64,000 nt of DNA from Lactiplantibacillus daowaiensis (GCF_005405085.1 NZ_BJDJ01000003.1:1-64000); one strand, 5' to 3'; positions 44,384 to 54,782 are shown, numbered from the stretch's first letter. Notes: a model not told the origin generated them from the letters alone. Numbers and translations are program-made.

Positions 44384-45067
44384 TTATGGCCGGGTTTCAA
44401 TGACTTCAGGGCCATCTTCGTGGCCGACGATGACGGTGTTGACCATATCTAAGAATAAGCCGTGTTCCACGACGCCAACCATGTGAATCAAGTCTTCAGC
44501 TAGGGCGTGGGGATCAGTGATGGGATTTAAATGCAAATCGATGATGATGTTGTTAGAATCGGTCCGCACGAATTCACCATTCACTTTGCGGAATTCAGGT
44601 TGATAGCCTTTAGCAGCCATCTTTTCAAAGATATGTTGGCTCCCATAAGGAATGACTTCAACGGGTAAACCAAAAGCGCCGAGTTGATCAACCATTTTGC
44701 TTTCATCAACGATCCACATGACTTTGTCCGAGTTGATGGCCACGATTTTTTCAAATAAGAGGGCTGCACCGCCGCCTTTGACGCCTTGGAAGTCGGTCGA
44801 AATTTCATCGGCCCCATCGATCGTCAAATCGAGATGGTCAACTTCATCGACAGATTTCATTGGAATCCCTAAGCTTTTAGCTTGGGCGGCGGTCCGGTCA
44901 GAAGTGGAGACGCCGACGATGTTTAAATGTTCATTTTTGACACGTTCGCCAAGGGCATCGACCATAAATTTAACGGTCGAACCGGTGCCAAGGCCAACTT
45001 GCATGCCGTCTTTAATGTATTCAACGGCCTTTTGACCAACGAGTTGCTTTAACTGATCTTGATTCAT
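44384..45067 (-). CDS. rpiA: Ribose-5-phosphate isomerase A
   Basis: A 227-residue enzyme interconverting ribose-5-phosphate and ribulose-5-phosphate. Typical segments are [18 protein letters not shown] (residues about 22-39), DLTIDGADE (catalytic Asp), [15 protein letters not shown] and the C-terminal [17 protein letters not shown] 10 bp upstream supports ATG at 45067. It lies between a small acetyltransferase gene and pepC, all on the minus strand and probably one transcript. Confidence 0.96.
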   Translation of the reverse strand: MNQDQLKQLVGQKAVEYIKDGMQVGLGTGSTVKFMVDALGERVKNEHLNIVGVSTSDRTAAQAKSLGIPMKSVDEVDHLDLTIDGADEISTDFQGVKGGGAALLFEKIVAINSDKVMWIVDESKMVDQLGAFGLPVEVIPYGSQHIFEKMAAKGYQPEFRKVNGEFVRTDSNNIIIDLHLNPITDPHALAEDLIHMVGVVEHGLFLDMVNTVIVGHEDGPEVIETRP

Positions 45068-45091
45068 AATAAGTAAGCTCCTTAAAGAGAT

Positions 45092-45370
45092 TTAGTGAAC
45101 TAATAAATCAGCATATTCTGGATGGTTATCAAAATATGCCTTGGCATACGTACAGAGTGGTTGCAGCTGATGATGCTCGGCTTTTGCCGCCGTGATCACC
45201 GCCAAGACAAGCTGGGCCGCTAAACCTTGGTGACCGAAATCTTCGCGCACAAAGGTGTGTTCAATCACCCAAGTTTGATCGTCATTGATTGCCGGAAAGG
45301 TGATCTCGCCAGCTAAACGGCCAGTGTCATCATTGAAATAAATGCGATTGGGTTCGCGGATAAAGTCCAT
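45092..45370 (-). CDS. GNAT-like N-acetyltransferase, small (YjdJ type)
   Basis: A 92-residue protein with the shortened acetyltransferase fold of the GCN5-related YjdJ group: EITFPAINDDQTWVIEHTFVREDFGHQGLAAQLVLAV contains the acetyl-CoA loop, and LCTYAKAYFDNHPEYADLL closes the domain. Substrate unknown. AAGGTGG upstream on the minus strand favours the ATG at 45370 over the GTG at 45382. It heads the rpiA-pepC gene string and is divergent from dut. Confidence 0.85.
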   Translation of the reverse strand: MDFIREPNRIYFNDDTGRLAGEITFPAINDDQTWVIEHTFVREDFGHQGLAAQLVLAVITAAKAEHHQLQPLCTYAKAYFDNHPEYADLLVH

Positions 45371-45582
45371 CGTTGTCACCACCTTGAAAGGGTTTTAATT
45401 GTTACTACTCACATTATCCCATCAAGCTCGAGCGTCTACAAGCCGATGTTCATGAAAATTAAGTGCACACAAACGTATGTTCTTGATGCTGTTTTTATGG
45501 TATTCTGAATATTCAACGATTGAAAGGGCAAAGCGGGCACTAAAAACCGGCCCGTTTGGGCAACAAAATATCGGCTTAAGTA

Positions 45583-45591
45583 TGGTAAAAT
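45583..45591 (+). promoter_or_regulatory. dut promoter, extended -10
   Basis: TGG-TAAAAT, 39 bp before the start codon, without a clear -35. The radA promoter has the same form. Confidence 0.55.
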
Positions 45592-45629
45592 GTGAACAAT
45601 ATAACGATGATAGAAAGTAGGGCTTATCA

Positions 45630-46166
45630 ATGGCACGTGGATTTGAAATTGTTAGTAAATATGCAGACCAAGGCTTGCATTTGCCATATCGCACCACGAA
45701 ACAAGCGGCGGGGTATGATTTTGAGGCCGCAACGGACTTCACATTACCGTCAATCTGGAAATTGAATTTTGTGAAGATCTTGTGGCAATTACGGCATGGT
45801 GAAACGAGTAGCGAAGCGGATCTAGACGCAGCTGCGAAGACATTGAAACCGTATTTAGTGCCAACTGGAATCAAAGCGTATATGAATGATGGGGAATATT
45901 TAATGATCGCCAACCGGTCAAGCAACCCCTTAAAGCGAGGCTTGATCTTGCCAAATGGGGTCGGGGTCATTGATGCCGACTACTACGACAATCCAAATAA
46001 TGAAGGTGAAATCTTTATTCAACTGGTTAATTTGGGGATTCGCGATGTCCACATTAAAAAGGGCGAACGCTTAGGTCAAGGCATCTTTACGCCTTATTTA
46101 ACGGCGGATAATGAAGCTCAAGTGACCACGACTAGAACTGGTGGGTTTGGGTCGAGCGGTAAATAA
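45630..46166 (+). CDS. dut: dUTP diphosphatase
   Basis: A 178-residue trimeric-type dUTPase hydrolysing dUTP to dUMP and diphosphate, which keeps uracil out of DNA. All five motifs are visible: AAGYDFEA (I), NRSSNPLKRG (II), GVIDADYYDN with the catalytic Asp and Tyr (III), GERLGQGIF (IV) and TRTGGFGSSG (V). The protein is longer than the E. coli enzyme by an insert of about 35 residues between motifs I and II, which is common in lactobacilli. ATG 45630 has a modest binding site (GTAGGG). Confidence 0.93.
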   Translation: MARGFEIVSKYADQGLHLPYRTTKQAAGYDFEAATDFTLPSIWKLNFVKILWQLRHGETSSEADLDAAAKTLKPYLVPTGIKAYMNDGEYLMIANRSSNPLKRGLILPNGVGVIDADYYDNPNNEGEIFIQLVNLGIRDVHIKKGERLGQGIFTPYLTADNEAQVTTTRTGGFGSSGK

Positions 46167-46215
46167 CTAAAAAATGGTTAAAAGCGGCGTTTTTACCGGC
46201 TTTAAAACCGATTAA

Positions 46216-46224
46216 TGGTAGAAT
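46216..46224 (+). promoter_or_regulatory. radA promoter, extended -10
   Basis: TGG-TAGAAT, 57 bp before the radA start, no good -35. Confidence 0.5.
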
Positions 46225-46280
46225 AAAACATAGTTGTGTTTAATTAATCACACTAATCATTGGCAAGGGAGGCCTAAGTC

Positions 46281-47654
46281 GTGGCAAAAGCGAAAACACA
46301 ATTTGTTTGTTCCAACTGTGGTTATGCCACGCCCCGTTATTTAGGGCGGTGTCCAAACTGTGGCGAGTGGAACACGTTAGCTGAAGAACATTTCGACACT
46401 AAACCCGACCGCAAGTCACGGGTTAGCTTTGCTGGTAAAGCAGCCAAGCCGCAACGACTAAAGGAAGTCTCACTGACCAAAACCCCTCGCGTTACCACGA
46501 AATTACGGGAATTTAACCGGGTTTTAGGTGGCGGTGTGGTACCCGGGTCGCTAGTTTTAATCGGTGGTGATCCTGGAATCGGGAAGTCAACCTTGCTGTT
46601 GCAAGTGTCGGGACAATTGGCCGAAACTGGTGGCTCGGTGCTTTATGTGACCGGTGAAGAAAGTGCGTCTCAAGTGAAGATGCGCGCGGATCGGTTGAAC
46701 GTCGATAGTGAAGATTTTTACTTATATCCCGAAACTGATATGAGTAATATTCGGGCCACGATTGAATCCATGCATCCCCAATTTGTGGTGATTGATTCAG
46801 TGCAAACGATGCAAGAACCAGATGTGCAATCCGCGATTGGTTCGGTTTCACAAATTCGTGAAATTACCGCTGAATTGTTACAAATTGCCAAGACTAATGG
46901 CATCACGATTTTTATCGTCGGTCATGTGACTAAGGGCGGGGCGATTGCCGGGCCGAAGATTTTGGAACATATGGTGGATACTGTCTTGTATTTTGAAGGG
47001 GACTTGCATCACACGTACCGGATCTTGCGGGCGGTCAAAAACCGATTTGGCTCAACAAATGAACTGGGCATCTTTGAGATGCGGACTGCTGGTTTATTTG
47101 AAGTTGCCAATCCGTCAGAGATTTTCTTGGAAGAGCGCTTAAAAGACGCCACTGGTTCAGCGATTGTTGTGTCGATGGAAGGGACCCGGCCAATCTTGGT
47201 CGAAGTGCAAGCTTTGGTTACCCCGACCGTCTTTGGCAATGCGAAGCGCACGGCTAGTGGTTTAGATCATAACCGGGTTTCCTTAATCATGGCGGTGCTG
47301 GAAAAGCGGGCTAACTTAATGTTACAAAACCAAGATGCGTATCTAAAAGCTGCTGGTGGCGTGAAACTAGATGAACCGGCGATTGATTTAGCGATTGCGA
47401 TGAGTGTGGCATCTAGTTATCGTGACCAACAAACTCGTCCCAGTGATTGCTTTGTCGGGGAAGTCGGCTTGACCGGCGAAATTCGACGCGTCAACCGCAT
47501 TGAACAACGGGTCGGTGAGGCCCAAAAATTAGGGTTTCAACGGATCTTTATCCCGAAAAACAATTTGCAAGGTTGGGATATTCCTAAAGGCATTGACGTC
47601 ATTGGGGTCAGTACGTTAAAAGAAGCGTTACAGTTAGCATTACAACAAAATTAA
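46281..47654 (+). CDS. radA: DNA repair protein RadA (Sms)
   Basis: A 457-residue RecA-like motor acting in recombinational repair and transformation. The N-terminal zinc finger uses C10, C13, C24 and C27; the ATPase follows with Walker [11 protein letters not shown] (near 94) and the RadA-specific KNRFGSTNE; a C-terminal Lon-like domain is last ([30 protein letters not shown]). The start is GTG 46281 with GGGAGG upstream. yacL follows after 19 bp, the conserved Firmicute order. Confidence 0.96.
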   Translation: MAKAKTQFVCSNCGYATPRYLGRCPNCGEWNTLAEEHFDTKPDRKSRVSFAGKAAKPQRLKEVSLTKTPRVTTKLREFNRVLGGGVVPGSLVLIGGDPGIGKSTLLLQVSGQLAETGGSVLYVTGEESASQVKMRADRLNVDSEDFYLYPETDMSNIRATIESMHPQFVVIDSVQTMQEPDVQSAIGSVSQIREITAELLQIAKTNGITIFIVGHVTKGGAIAGPKILEHMVDTVLYFEGDLHHTYRILRAVKNRFGSTNELGIFEMRTAGLFEVANPSEIFLEERLKDATGSAIVVSMEGTRPILVEVQALVTPTVFGNAKRTASGLDHNRVSLIMAVLEKRANLMLQNQDAYLKAAGGVKLDEPAIDLAIAMSVASSYRDQQTRPSDCFVGEVGLTGEIRRVNRIEQRVGEAQKLGFQRIFIPKNNLQGWDIPKGIDVIGVSTLKEALQLALQQN

Positions 47655-47673
47655 TTAAAAAGGGGCTGAAGCT

Positions 47674-48882
47674 ATGAAAAAATTAACGGTGCGGCTAGTT
47701 TTCATTGTGGTAGGTGGGACCTTAGGGTTAACTTATTTACCATATTTATGGGAAAACCTCTGGTCGCAACCAAATGCATTATTAGATAATATCTTTACCA
47801 ACTTCCTACTTGGGGCGTTCATCTTATGGGTCGTATCCTTGTTCTTAGCTAACGCGACGATGCGGTTAGTCGATCGGGTCGAAAAGAACTTGTCAAAACA
47901 AAACCCGATGACGTTACTGTTTGGGAGTGTCGGGTTTATTATTGGGTTACTGATCGCGGTTCTGATTTCGCAATTATTCAATCGCAGTCCACTATTCTTA
48001 TTGAACACGGTCGTCCCAATTATTTTAATGCTGTTCTTTGGTTACATTGGTGCCCGCGTTGGGACCACGCGAATCGACGAATGGCGGAAGGTCTTTAATT
48101 TCCGGCGGCGGGAAAAAGAACCGCAACCAGATATTACGGATGCGCAGCCGGATCAAAATTACCATCATTATAAAATCTTGGATACCAACATTTTAATTGA
48201 TGGCCGAATCTATGATTTGATCAAGACCGGCTTCTTGGAAGGCACCTTGTTAGTGCCAAACTTCGTGTTGTATGAATTACAATACATTGCGGATTCAGCG
48301 GACAGTATTAAACGGGTCCGGGGTCGTCGCGGGTTGGATATTTTGAACAAGCTCCAAAGTGAAAAAATCATTCCCGTTGAAATGTATGAAGGTGACTTTG
48401 AGGATATTCCGGAAGTTGATAGCAAGCTGATTCAGTTGGCTAAAAAGGTCAACGGGGTCATTGTGACTAACGATTACAACTTAAACAAAGTCATCGAATT
48501 CCAAAATGTTCAAGTGTTAAATATCAATCAATTGGCTAAATCACTTAAACCACGCGTGATTCCTGGTGAAGAAATGAACGTGATGGTCGTTAAAAACGGG
48601 AGTGAACGGCAACAAGGGGTCGGTTACTTGGATGACGGGACGATGGTCGTTGTGGAAGATGGGAAGTTTTACATCAACGAAAAAGTCGACGTCGTGGTTA
48701 CCAGTGCCTTACAGACCGATGCTGGACGGATGATTTTTGCACGTTTGGCGCATGCTAATCGCGGGATTACGGACAAGCCAGACAGCGAAAAGGCACCGAC
48801 TAAACATCAAGGCCAAGCCCATAATCAGCATAATAATAAAGGCAACCGCCCGAATAATCGCAATAAGTCAGCGAAATCGTAG
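47674..48882 (+). CDS. yacL: PIN/TRAM-domain membrane protein YacL
   Basis: A 402-residue protein with four N-terminal membrane segments (about 5-140), a PIN nuclease-like domain (about 168-290, ILDTNILIDGRIYDL and acidic residues at TNDYNLN), a TRAM domain (about 300-360) and a basic, Asn- and Gln-rich tail (HQGQAHNQHNNKGNRPNNRN). The function is not established; PIN domains usually cleave RNA. AAGGGG upstream supports ATG 47674. It sits between radA and gltX as in other Firmicutes. Confidence 0.9.
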   Translation: MKKLTVRLVFIVVGGTLGLTYLPYLWENLWSQPNALLDNIFTNFLLGAFILWVVSLFLANATMRLVDRVEKNLSKQNPMTLLFGSVGFIIGLLIAVLISQLFNRSPLFLLNTVVPIILMLFFGYIGARVGTTRIDEWRKVFNFRRREKEPQPDITDAQPDQNYHHYKILDTNILIDGRIYDLIKTGFLEGTLLVPNFVLYELQYIADSADSIKRVRGRRGLDILNKLQSEKIIPVEMYEGDFEDIPEVDSKLIQLAKKVNGVIVTNDYNLNKVIEFQNVQVLNINQLAKSLKPRVIPGEEMNVMVVKNGSERQQGVGYLDDGTMVVVEDGKFYINEKVDVVVTSALQTDAGRMIFARLAHANRGITDKPDSEKAPTKHQGQAHNQHNNKGNRPNNRNKSAKS

Positions 48883-48915
48883 GCAGAACTTTATTTTTAA
48901 GCGTAAACATTGTAA

Positions 48916-48998
48916 ACTGAACTAGCAGAGTGCGTCCTGGAAAACTTAGGTTAACTAGGGCGCACGGTTCGGTTGAACCCGAAAACCGGGAGTTCAGT
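48916..48998 (+). promoter_or_regulatory. Structured leader RNA before gltX
   Basis: Nested inverted repeats: outer stem ACTGAACT/AGTTCAGT (48916-48923 with 48991-48998), a 9-bp stem GTGCGTCCT/AGGGCGCAC (48930-48938 with 48957-48965), a hairpin GGTTC-GGTT-GAACC (48966-48979), and CCCG/CGGG (48978-48981 with 48987-48990), which competes with the former for two bases. There is no T-box sequence and no T run. It looks like a multi-branched cis-acting RNA of unknown class. Confidence 0.6.
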
Positions 48999-49051
48999 CA
49001 GCTCCAATTTGTAGTAAGTTTGACAAAAAAATGAAAGAGGCGTTAATCACA

Positions 49052-50542
49052 TTGGCAAAGAGCAAGATTCGTGTGCGTTACGCACCAAGTCCAACTGGCC
49101 ATTTACACATTGGTAATGCCCGGACAGCGTTATTCAACTATTTATTTGCCCGGCATAATAAAGGAAAGTTCATTCTTCGGATCGAAGACACCGACTTAAA
49201 GCGAAATGTCGCTGACGGTGAAAAGAGTCAAATGGATAATTTGGCTTGGTTAGGAATTGATTGGGACGAAGGTCCTGATAAGGGTGGTAAATTTGGCCCT
49301 TACCGTCAATCCGAACGGAAAGATATCTACCAACCACTCATCCAACAATTGATCGATGAGGGTAAAGCGTATGAATCTTACATGACCGAAGATGAATTAC
49401 AAGCGCAACGGGAAGCCCAAAAAGCACGCAAAGAAATGCCCCATTACGTTTATGAATTTGCTGGCATGACTGAAGACGAAAAACAAGCTAAGATTGCCGC
49501 TGCAAAAGCAGCTGGGATTACGCCAGTGATTCGTTTCCACGTCCCAGAAGGTCAAACTTATGCTTGGGACGACATGGTTAAAGGGACGGTTTCATTTGAA
49601 TCCAAGACCGTTGGTGGCGACTTCGTCATTCAAAAACGTGACGGGATGCCAACTTATAACTTTGCCGTGGTTGTCGATGATCATTTGATGCAAATCAGCC
49701 ACGTTTTCCGTGGGGATGACCATGTTGCCAACACACCAAAACAATTGATGATTTATGAAGCCTTTGGCTGGAACCCACCAAAGTTCGGCCATATGAGTTT
49801 GATCATCAATACCGAAACCGGTAAGAAGTTAAGTAAACGTGACGAAACGGTCTTACAATTCATCGAACAATATCGTGAATTAGGCTACTTGCCAGAAGCC
49901 ATGTTGAACTTCATCATCTTACTCGGTTGGTCACCAGTTGGTGAAAATGAATTGTTCAGCAAACGAGATTTCATTAAGATGTACGATGAAACGCGTTTGA
50001 GCAAATCACCAGCTTCCTTTGATGGTAAGAAACTCGAATGGGTTAACAACCAATACATTAAAAAGGCAGACGAAAATGAAGTCTTTGCCATGTCAATTCG
50101 TCAATTGATCAAGGCTGGGCGCTTACCAAAACGGCCAACGATGGATCAAATCGAATGGACGCGGACGTTAGTGTCACTGTTTAAGAACCAAATGAGTTAT
50201 ACTGGTCAAATCGTTGACTTGGCTGACTTATTCTTTAATGGTCCGGCTGATATTAATGATGAAGCAAAGGCTGAATTGGCTGCTGAAACGGCGCCAACGG
50301 TCTTAAAAGAATTCCGGCAACGGATTGAAGACGTGGATGTCTTTGAAGCAACTGAAATTCAAAAGACCATTAAGTCAATTCAAAAGGATACTAAGATCAA
50401 AGGGCGGCAATTATACATGCCAATCCGAATTGCGGTATCGCATGAAATGCACGGGCCTGAATTACCAGAAACGATTGAACTTTTAGGACGGGAAACCACG
50501 ATCAAGCATCTTGATGCCATGATCGCTGAACTCGCCAAATAA
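49052..50542 (+). CDS. gltX: Glutamyl-tRNA synthetase
   Basis: A 496-residue class I synthetase charging tRNA-Glu and, in organisms without GlnRS, also tRNA-Gln. It has the HIGH-type motif HLHIGNART near residue 18, KLSKR as KMSKS-type motif, and a C-terminal anticodon-binding helical domain. TTG 49052 is preferred because GAGG lies 10 bp upstream; an ATG at 49031 in frame would contain that site and has none itself. It follows a structured leader and precedes the cysS T-box. Confidence 0.94.
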   Translation: MAKSKIRVRYAPSPTGHLHIGNARTALFNYLFARHNKGKFILRIEDTDLKRNVADGEKSQMDNLAWLGIDWDEGPDKGGKFGPYRQSERKDIYQPLIQQLIDEGKAYESYMTEDELQAQREAQKARKEMPHYVYEFAGMTEDEKQAKIAAAKAAGITPVIRFHVPEGQTYAWDDMVKGTVSFESKTVGGDFVIQKRDGMPTYNFAVVVDDHLMQISHVFRGDDHVANTPKQLMIYEAFGWNPPKFGHMSLIINTETGKKLSKRDETVLQFIEQYRELGYLPEAMLNFIILLGWSPVGENELFSKRDFIKMYDETRLSKSPASFDGKKLEWVNNQYIKKADENEVFAMSIRQLIKAGRLPKRPTMDQIEWTRTLVSLFKNQMSYTGQIVDLADLFFNGPADINDEAKAELAAETAPTVLKEFRQRIEDVDVFEATEIQKTIKSIQKDTKIKGRQLYMPIRIAVSHEMHGPELPETIELLGRETTIKHLDAMIAELAK

Positions 50543-50550
50543 CTGTTTGA

Positions 50551-50760
50551 TAATAAGAGTAGAGTCGTAGTCGTCAACAGGGAGCGATGATCAGTGGAAC
50601 CATCGTGACGACCGAGTCGAACGTGCGATTATCACGAAAACAGCCGGGTGGCCGTTATCCCAGTAATGAGGCCGGTCAACCGGTGAAACAAGAGTGGAAG
50701 CACGCTAAAAGCGTCTTTTGTATCAGTACAAATGGGTACTGGTATAAAAGACGCTTTTTT
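50551..50760 (+). promoter_or_regulatory. Cysteine T-box riboswitch before cysS
   Basis: Stem I includes AGTAGAG (50560 region), GGGAGCG and the paired GTCGTC/GACGAC; the specifier triplet TGC (Cys) is at 50624-50626, after GAA. The T-box bulge AGAGTGGAAGC (50691-50701) carries TGGA, complementary to the UCCA end of tRNA-Cys. Antiterminator: AAGAG [bulge] ACGCT-AAA-AGCGT-CTTTT (50690-50719). Terminator: 13-bp stem 50707-50719 with 50746-50758 and a T run. Uncharged tRNA-Cys would favour the antiterminator and raise cysS. Confidence 0.9.
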
Positions 50761-50826
50761 GTTAAAACGTGCGACCCTAAACATGTTAAACTTAATGCAT
50801 TCACTTTTTTGAGAGGAGCTGGCAAC

Positions 50827-52239
50827 ATGATTTCAGTTTTTAATACGTTAACGCGGCAAAAGGAACCCTTCAAACCGATTACTCCGGGACAGGTCAAGAT
50901 GTACGTCTGTGGCCCCACGGTGTATAACTATATCCATATTGGTAATGCGCGGTCGGCAATTGCCTTTGATACGATTCGGCGGTACTTTGAATATCGTGGT
51001 TACCAGGTCGATTACGTTTCTAACTTTACTGATGTGGACGATAAGATGATTAAGCGAGCTAAGCAAGATCATACGACGGTGCCTGCGATTGCTGATCGGT
51101 TTATCAAAGCATTTATGGCCGATACGGCTGCGGTCAATATCGAACCGGCAACGGCCCATCCCCGCGCTTCAGAAAATATTCCAGAAATCATTGATTTCAT
51201 CAAAGTGTTGATTGATAAGGGCTATGCGTATGAGTCTGCTGGCGATGTGTATTATCGCGCGCGGAAATTCAAACATTACGGTCAATTATCAGATCAACGG
51301 ATTGATGATTTGGAAGTCGGGGCGAGTCAACATACAACTGATGAGGAAACCGACCGCAAAGAAGATCCTATCGACTTTGCCTTGTGGAAGGCAGCCAAAG
51401 CTGACGAAATCTCATGGGAGTCACCGTGGGGTGCCGGTCGTCCGGGCTGGCATATCGAATGTTCAGTAATGTCGACCAAGTATTTGGGCGATACGTTTGA
51501 TATTCATGGTGGGGGCCAAGATTTGGAATTCCCACATCATGAAAATGAAATCGCCCAAAGCGAAGCTAAGACGGGGCAGACGTTTGCCCATTACTGGTTG
51601 CATAACGGGTTTGTCACCGTTGGCGATGACAATGAAAAGATGAGTAAGTCTTTAGGTAACTTTGTGACGGTCCATGATATTATTAAACAAATCGATCCAC
51701 AAGTATTGCGCTTTTTCATGGCGACGACACAGTATCGGCGACCAATTCAATATAGCCAAAAGAATCTGGATGAAGCGGCCAATAACTTGAATAAGTTGCA
51801 AAATGCTTACACGAACTTAACGTATCGGTTGAACGACGCGGTAACTGGTAGTGATAATGAAATTGCCAAGCAATTGTTAACGTTGAAGGGGAACTTTGTC
51901 CAAGCCATGGATGATGACTTTAACGTGCAAAATGGGATTGCTGCGGTATACGAATTGGCGAAGTTAGCCAATGTTTATGCCGCCCAAACTACCGTAAAGA
52001 CGGTGACAGTCCAGGCGTTAGTGACGGCGTTAACTGACCTTGCCAGTGTCTTTGGCGTCACGTTTAAAGCGGCACCCGCGGCACTAGCCGATGCAGATAT
52101 TCAAGCGTTGATCGATGATCGCCAAGCAGCGCGGCAAGCCAAAGACTTTGCTAAAGCTGACCAAATTCGTGATGACTTAAAAGCCCAAGGGATTATCTTA
52201 GAAGATACGCCACAAGGGGTTCGATTCAGAAAGGAATAA
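50827..52239 (+). CDS. cysS: Cysteinyl-tRNA synthetase
   Basis: A 470-residue class I synthetase. [17 protein letters not shown] holds the first zinc Cys and the HIGH motif; GWHIECSVM and [11 protein letters not shown] hold the other zinc ligands; KMSKSLGN is the KMSKS loop. GAGAGGAG about 9 bp upstream fixes ATG 50827; the reading frame is open upstream through the T-box but has no binding site. mrnC follows after 1 bp, rlmB and yacP after that. Confidence 0.96.
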   Translation: MISVFNTLTRQKEPFKPITPGQVKMYVCGPTVYNYIHIGNARSAIAFDTIRRYFEYRGYQVDYVSNFTDVDDKMIKRAKQDHTTVPAIADRFIKAFMADTAAVNIEPATAHPRASENIPEIIDFIKVLIDKGYAYESAGDVYYRARKFKHYGQLSDQRIDDLEVGASQHTTDEETDRKEDPIDFALWKAAKADEISWESPWGAGRPGWHIECSVMSTKYLGDTFDIHGGGQDLEFPHHENEIAQSEAKTGQTFAHYWLHNGFVTVGDDNEKMSKSLGNFVTVHDIIKQIDPQVLRFFMATTQYRRPIQYSQKNLDEAANNLNKLQNAYTNLTYRLNDAVTGSDNEIAKQLLTLKGNFVQAMDDDFNVQNGIAAVYELAKLANVYAAQTTVKTVTVQALVTALTDLASVFGVTFKAAPAALADADIQALIDDRQAARQAKDFAKADQIRDDLKAQGIILEDTPQGVRFRKE

Positions 52240-52240
52240 C

Positions 52241-52651
52241 ATGACAGTTGATTATCAACAACTAAACGGGATTGCCTTGGCTTATTTAGGCGATGCCGTT
52301 TACGAACCATTTATTAGACAGCATATGATTGAATTAGGCTATACCAAGCCGACCAAGCTGCACCACCATGCGACACATTACGTTTCAGCGAAAGCTCAAG
52401 CAGCGTTAATTGAACGGATGCAAGCTGAAGATGTCTTAACGGATACGGAAGTGGACGTTTTCAAGCGTGGTCGTAATGCAAAGAGTCATACGTCAGCCAA
52501 ACATACCGATGTCTTGACCTATCGGATTTCAACGGGGTTTGAAGCAGTTTTTGGTTATTTACAATTGACGGATCAATCAGACCGGATTGCGGCACTCGCC
52601 CACTGGTGTATTGAACAAGTCGATGAAGGGAGGGTTTCTAATGTCAACTAA
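52241..52651 (+). CDS. mrnC: Mini-ribonuclease III
   Basis: A 136-residue RNase III-like enzyme without a double-stranded-RNA-binding domain, which matures the ends of 23S rRNA in Gram-positives. [17 protein letters not shown] contains the catalytic Asp of the RNase III domain, and [11 protein letters not shown] follows. It starts 1 bp after cysS, so translation is coupled, and overlaps rlmB by 11 bp. Confidence 0.94.
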   Translation: MTVDYQQLNGIALAYLGDAVYEPFIRQHMIELGYTKPTKLHHHATHYVSAKAQAALIERMQAEDVLTDTEVDVFKRGRNAKSHTSAKHTDVLTYRISTGFEAVFGYLQLTDQSDRIAALAHWCIEQVDEGRVSNVN

Positions 52652-53423
52652 TGAACGTCAAACACAAGCTAACGAAACGGAATCCGCTGATTTCGTGATT
52701 GGTCGTCATCCAGCGATGGCTGCCATTAAAAGCGATCAACAAATTAATAAGGTCTTTATTCAAAGTGGCCTCCAAGCCGATGTGTTAAATGATATTGCCA
52801 AAATTGCGAAGAAACGGCATTTAATCGTGCAATATGTGCCTAAACAAAAACTCGATCGTTTAACCAATGATGCCAACCATCAAGGGGTGGCTGTTGGGGT
52901 TGCAGCATTTGAATATGCCACAATCGATGAGTTATTTGCGGTGGCGAAAGCGAAAAATGAACCCCCGTTTTTCTTGATCTTAGATAATATTGAAGATCCG
53001 CATAACTTAGGGTCAATCATGCGGACCGCCGATGCCGCTGGTGCTCACGGGATTATCATTCCTAAGCGCCGCGCTGTTGGCTTAACGAGTACCGTCGCAA
53101 AAACGTCAACTGGTGCGATTGAACATGTCAAAGTGGCGCGAGTAACGAACCTGGTTCAAACAGTCAAACAACTACAAGAACAAGGGTTATGGATCTTTGG
53201 GACTGATATGAATGGGACTGACTATCGTCGTTGGGATGCGAGCGGGGCCGTCGGTTTAATTATCGGTAACGAGGGCAAAGGCATTTCACCATTGCTAAAG
53301 AAGAGCGTCGATGAAATGTTGACGATTCCGATGATTGGTCATGTGCAAAGTTTGAATGCTAGTGTGGCAGCCAGTCTTTTGATTTATCAAGGCTATACGT
53401 CACGGCATCCCCTCGGAAATTAA
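52641..53423 (+). CDS. rlmB: 23S rRNA 2'-O-methyltransferase RlmB (TrmH family)
   Basis: A 260-residue SpoU-type methyltransferase that modifies G2251 of 23S rRNA with S-adenosylmethionine. An N-terminal substrate-binding domain ([19 protein letters not shown]) is followed by the knotted SPOUT domain with [31 protein letters not shown] and [26 protein letters not shown] upstream fixes ATG 52641 inside the end of mrnC. Confidence 0.95.
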   Translation: MSTNERQTQANETESADFVIGRHPAMAAIKSDQQINKVFIQSGLQADVLNDIAKIAKKRHLIVQYVPKQKLDRLTNDANHQGVAVGVAAFEYATIDELFAVAKAKNEPPFFLILDNIEDPHNLGSIMRTADAAGAHGIIIPKRRAVGLTSTVAKTSTGAIEHVKVARVTNLVQTVKQLQEQGLWIFGTDMNGTDYRRWDASGAVGLIIGNEGKGISPLLKKSVDEMLTIPMIGHVQSLNASVAASLLIYQGYTSRHPLGN

Positions 53424-53425
53424 TT

Positions 53426-53968
53426 ATGAAACAACAACTACTGATTGTGGATGCATATAATATGATTGGTAACTGGCCAGAATTGAATCATCTCAAACAA
53501 ACTGAACGGTTGCCGGAAGCCCGCGATGAGTTATTGGCAGCGCTCAGTGAATATAAAAAAATCACCGGCTTAAATATAACTGTGGTTTTTGATGCGATGT
53601 ATGTGCCAGGCAATTCTAAAAGTTATCGGCAAGCTGATTTAGAGATCGTTTGGACGAGTAAAGATCAAACGGCGGATAGTTATATTGAAAAATTAGCGGG
53701 TGATAAACAGTCCCGCGTGTTACAAGTGACGGTGGCGACTAGTGATCAAGCCGAGCAATGGGTGATCTTTTCAGAAGGTGCCTTGCGGATTCCAGCATTA
53801 GAATTACGGAAACGTGTTAAAGAAGCCTTACAAGAAGTTCGGCATACAGCCATCAAGTCACAAGATTTGGGCTCGGTTCGCAAGTCACCTTGGAACGATC
53901 GCCAACTCTCAGAATTAGACCGGTTTCGACAACAGTTAGAGCAGTCAACTAAACCACGTCATAAATGA
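53426..53968 (+). CDS. yacP: YacP/Rae1-type NYN-domain ribonuclease
   Basis: A 180-residue NYN/PIN-like nuclease. LLIVDAYNMIGNWPEL holds the first catalytic Asp, followed by VVFDAMYVPG and a TSKDQTADSYIEKLAGD segment with further acidic residues. The B. subtilis relative Rae1 cleaves mRNA in the ribosomal A site. It begins 2 bp after rlmB and ends the cysS operon at a terminator. Confidence 0.92.
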   Translation: MKQQLLIVDAYNMIGNWPELNHLKQTERLPEARDELLAALSEYKKITGLNITVVFDAMYVPGNSKSYRQADLEIVWTSKDQTADSYIEKLAGDKQSRVLQVTVATSDQAEQWVIFSEGALRIPALELRKRVKEALQEVRHTAIKSQDLGSVRKSPWNDRQLSELDRFRQQLEQSTKPRHK

Positions 53969-53969
53969 T

Positions 53970-53994
53970 AACAACGGGCCAAAAGTTGTTTTTT
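53970..53994 (+). terminator. Terminator after yacP
   Basis: AACAAC (53970-53975) pairs with GTTGTT (53985-53990), followed by further T. Confidence 0.65.
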
Positions 53995-54070
53995 AATAAA
54001 GCCAGTTAACAATTGAAATTTAAGAAATTAATAGTGTGATTTCCCTGTGAAAAGTAAAACGTACGTTCGC

Positions 54071-54099
54071 TTGTGTACAATTAAATGCCTCGGTATATT
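54071..54099 (+). promoter_or_regulatory. sigH promoter
   Basis: TTGTGT (54071-54076), 17 bp, TATATT (54094-54099), 57 bp before the start. Confidence 0.65.
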
Positions 54100-54156
54100 A
54101 AACTCACAGATGCGACTGGGGTGCGGTTTCTGTAATTTACACAGGGGGAGAGTTAC

Positions 54157-54714
54157 ATGGAGGAACACCAGTTAATTGATTTGGCGGCGCAAGGGGATAA
54201 CCATAGTATTGGGTTATTAGCTGAACAATATGCGCCAGTCATGTTGAAGTTGCAAAGTGACTACTTTATTAAGAATTATGATCATGATGATTGGTCACAA
54301 GAAGCGTTGATTACGATTCATCGGGCTGCGCGCCGGTATGATGCGGCCCAATTGGGGACTTTTGGCACATTTTATCGGTTATTGCTTAGTCATCGCGTCA
54401 TTGATTTGATTCGCCGATCGCGTGCGCATAAACGGCACCCGGAACGTGATTTATTATCGTTAGATGTTGAAACTGATGATGTGCTTGAAGCGTTATTGGT
54501 CACGCATCAACAGCCAGATACGACGGTGCATGTGCGTGAAGTCGTGGCGGCATTTCCGGCATCGTGTTCTGAGTTTGAAGCCCAAGTCTTTATGGAGTTA
54601 GTGGCTGGGTCAACGCCAGAACATATTGCCGTTAAGTTGGCAGTAGAAGTCGCCCCGGTGGTCAATGCGATTGATCGCTGTCGGCGTAAGTTACGACAAC
54701 AGTTAGCAAGTTAG
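54157..54714 (+). CDS. sigH: RNA polymerase sigma factor of the SigH/ComX type
   Basis: A 185-residue alternative sigma factor. Region 2 is visible as YDHDDWSQEALITIHRAARRYD with FGTFYRLLLSHRVIDLIRR; region 4 is weaker (SEFEAQVFMELVAGSTPEHIAVKL). The place between yacP and rpmG-secE-nusG is that of sigH in Firmicutes. In lactic acid bacteria this factor is linked to competence genes. GGGGGAGAG upstream supports ATG 54157. A ComX name would be equally defensible. Confidence 0.88.
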   Translation: MEEHQLIDLAAQGDNHSIGLLAEQYAPVMLKLQSDYFIKNYDHDDWSQEALITIHRAARRYDAAQLGTFGTFYRLLLSHRVIDLIRRSRAHKRHPERDLLSLDVETDDVLEALLVTHQQPDTTVHVREVVAAFPASCSEFEAQVFMELVAGSTPEHIAVKLAVEVAPVVNAIDRCRRKLRQQLAS

Positions 54715-54722
54715 TGGGTTGA

Positions 54723-54751
54723 TTGACATTCAAAAAATTCCATGATACTGT
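54723..54751 (+). promoter_or_regulatory. rpmG-secE promoter
   Basis: A perfect TTGACA (54723-54728) with TACTGT (54746-54751, 17 bp) or GATACT (54744-54749, 15 bp) as -10. Confidence 0.55.
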
Positions 54752-54782
54752 TAAACCTGATTAATGATGGAGGTCAGTATCG

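Noticed and set aside
45422-45970. Long open frame of 182 codons on the minus strand opposite dut
   Set aside because: It is the antisense of a clear dUTPase with all five motifs and has no binding site.
48916-48998. gltX leader as a T-box
   Set aside because: No TGGN bulge, no antiterminator and no T run; the T-box of this region is before cysS.
50587-50826. N-terminal extension of cysS
   Set aside because: The open frame covers the T-box and its terminator; the binding site at about 50814 fits ATG 50827.
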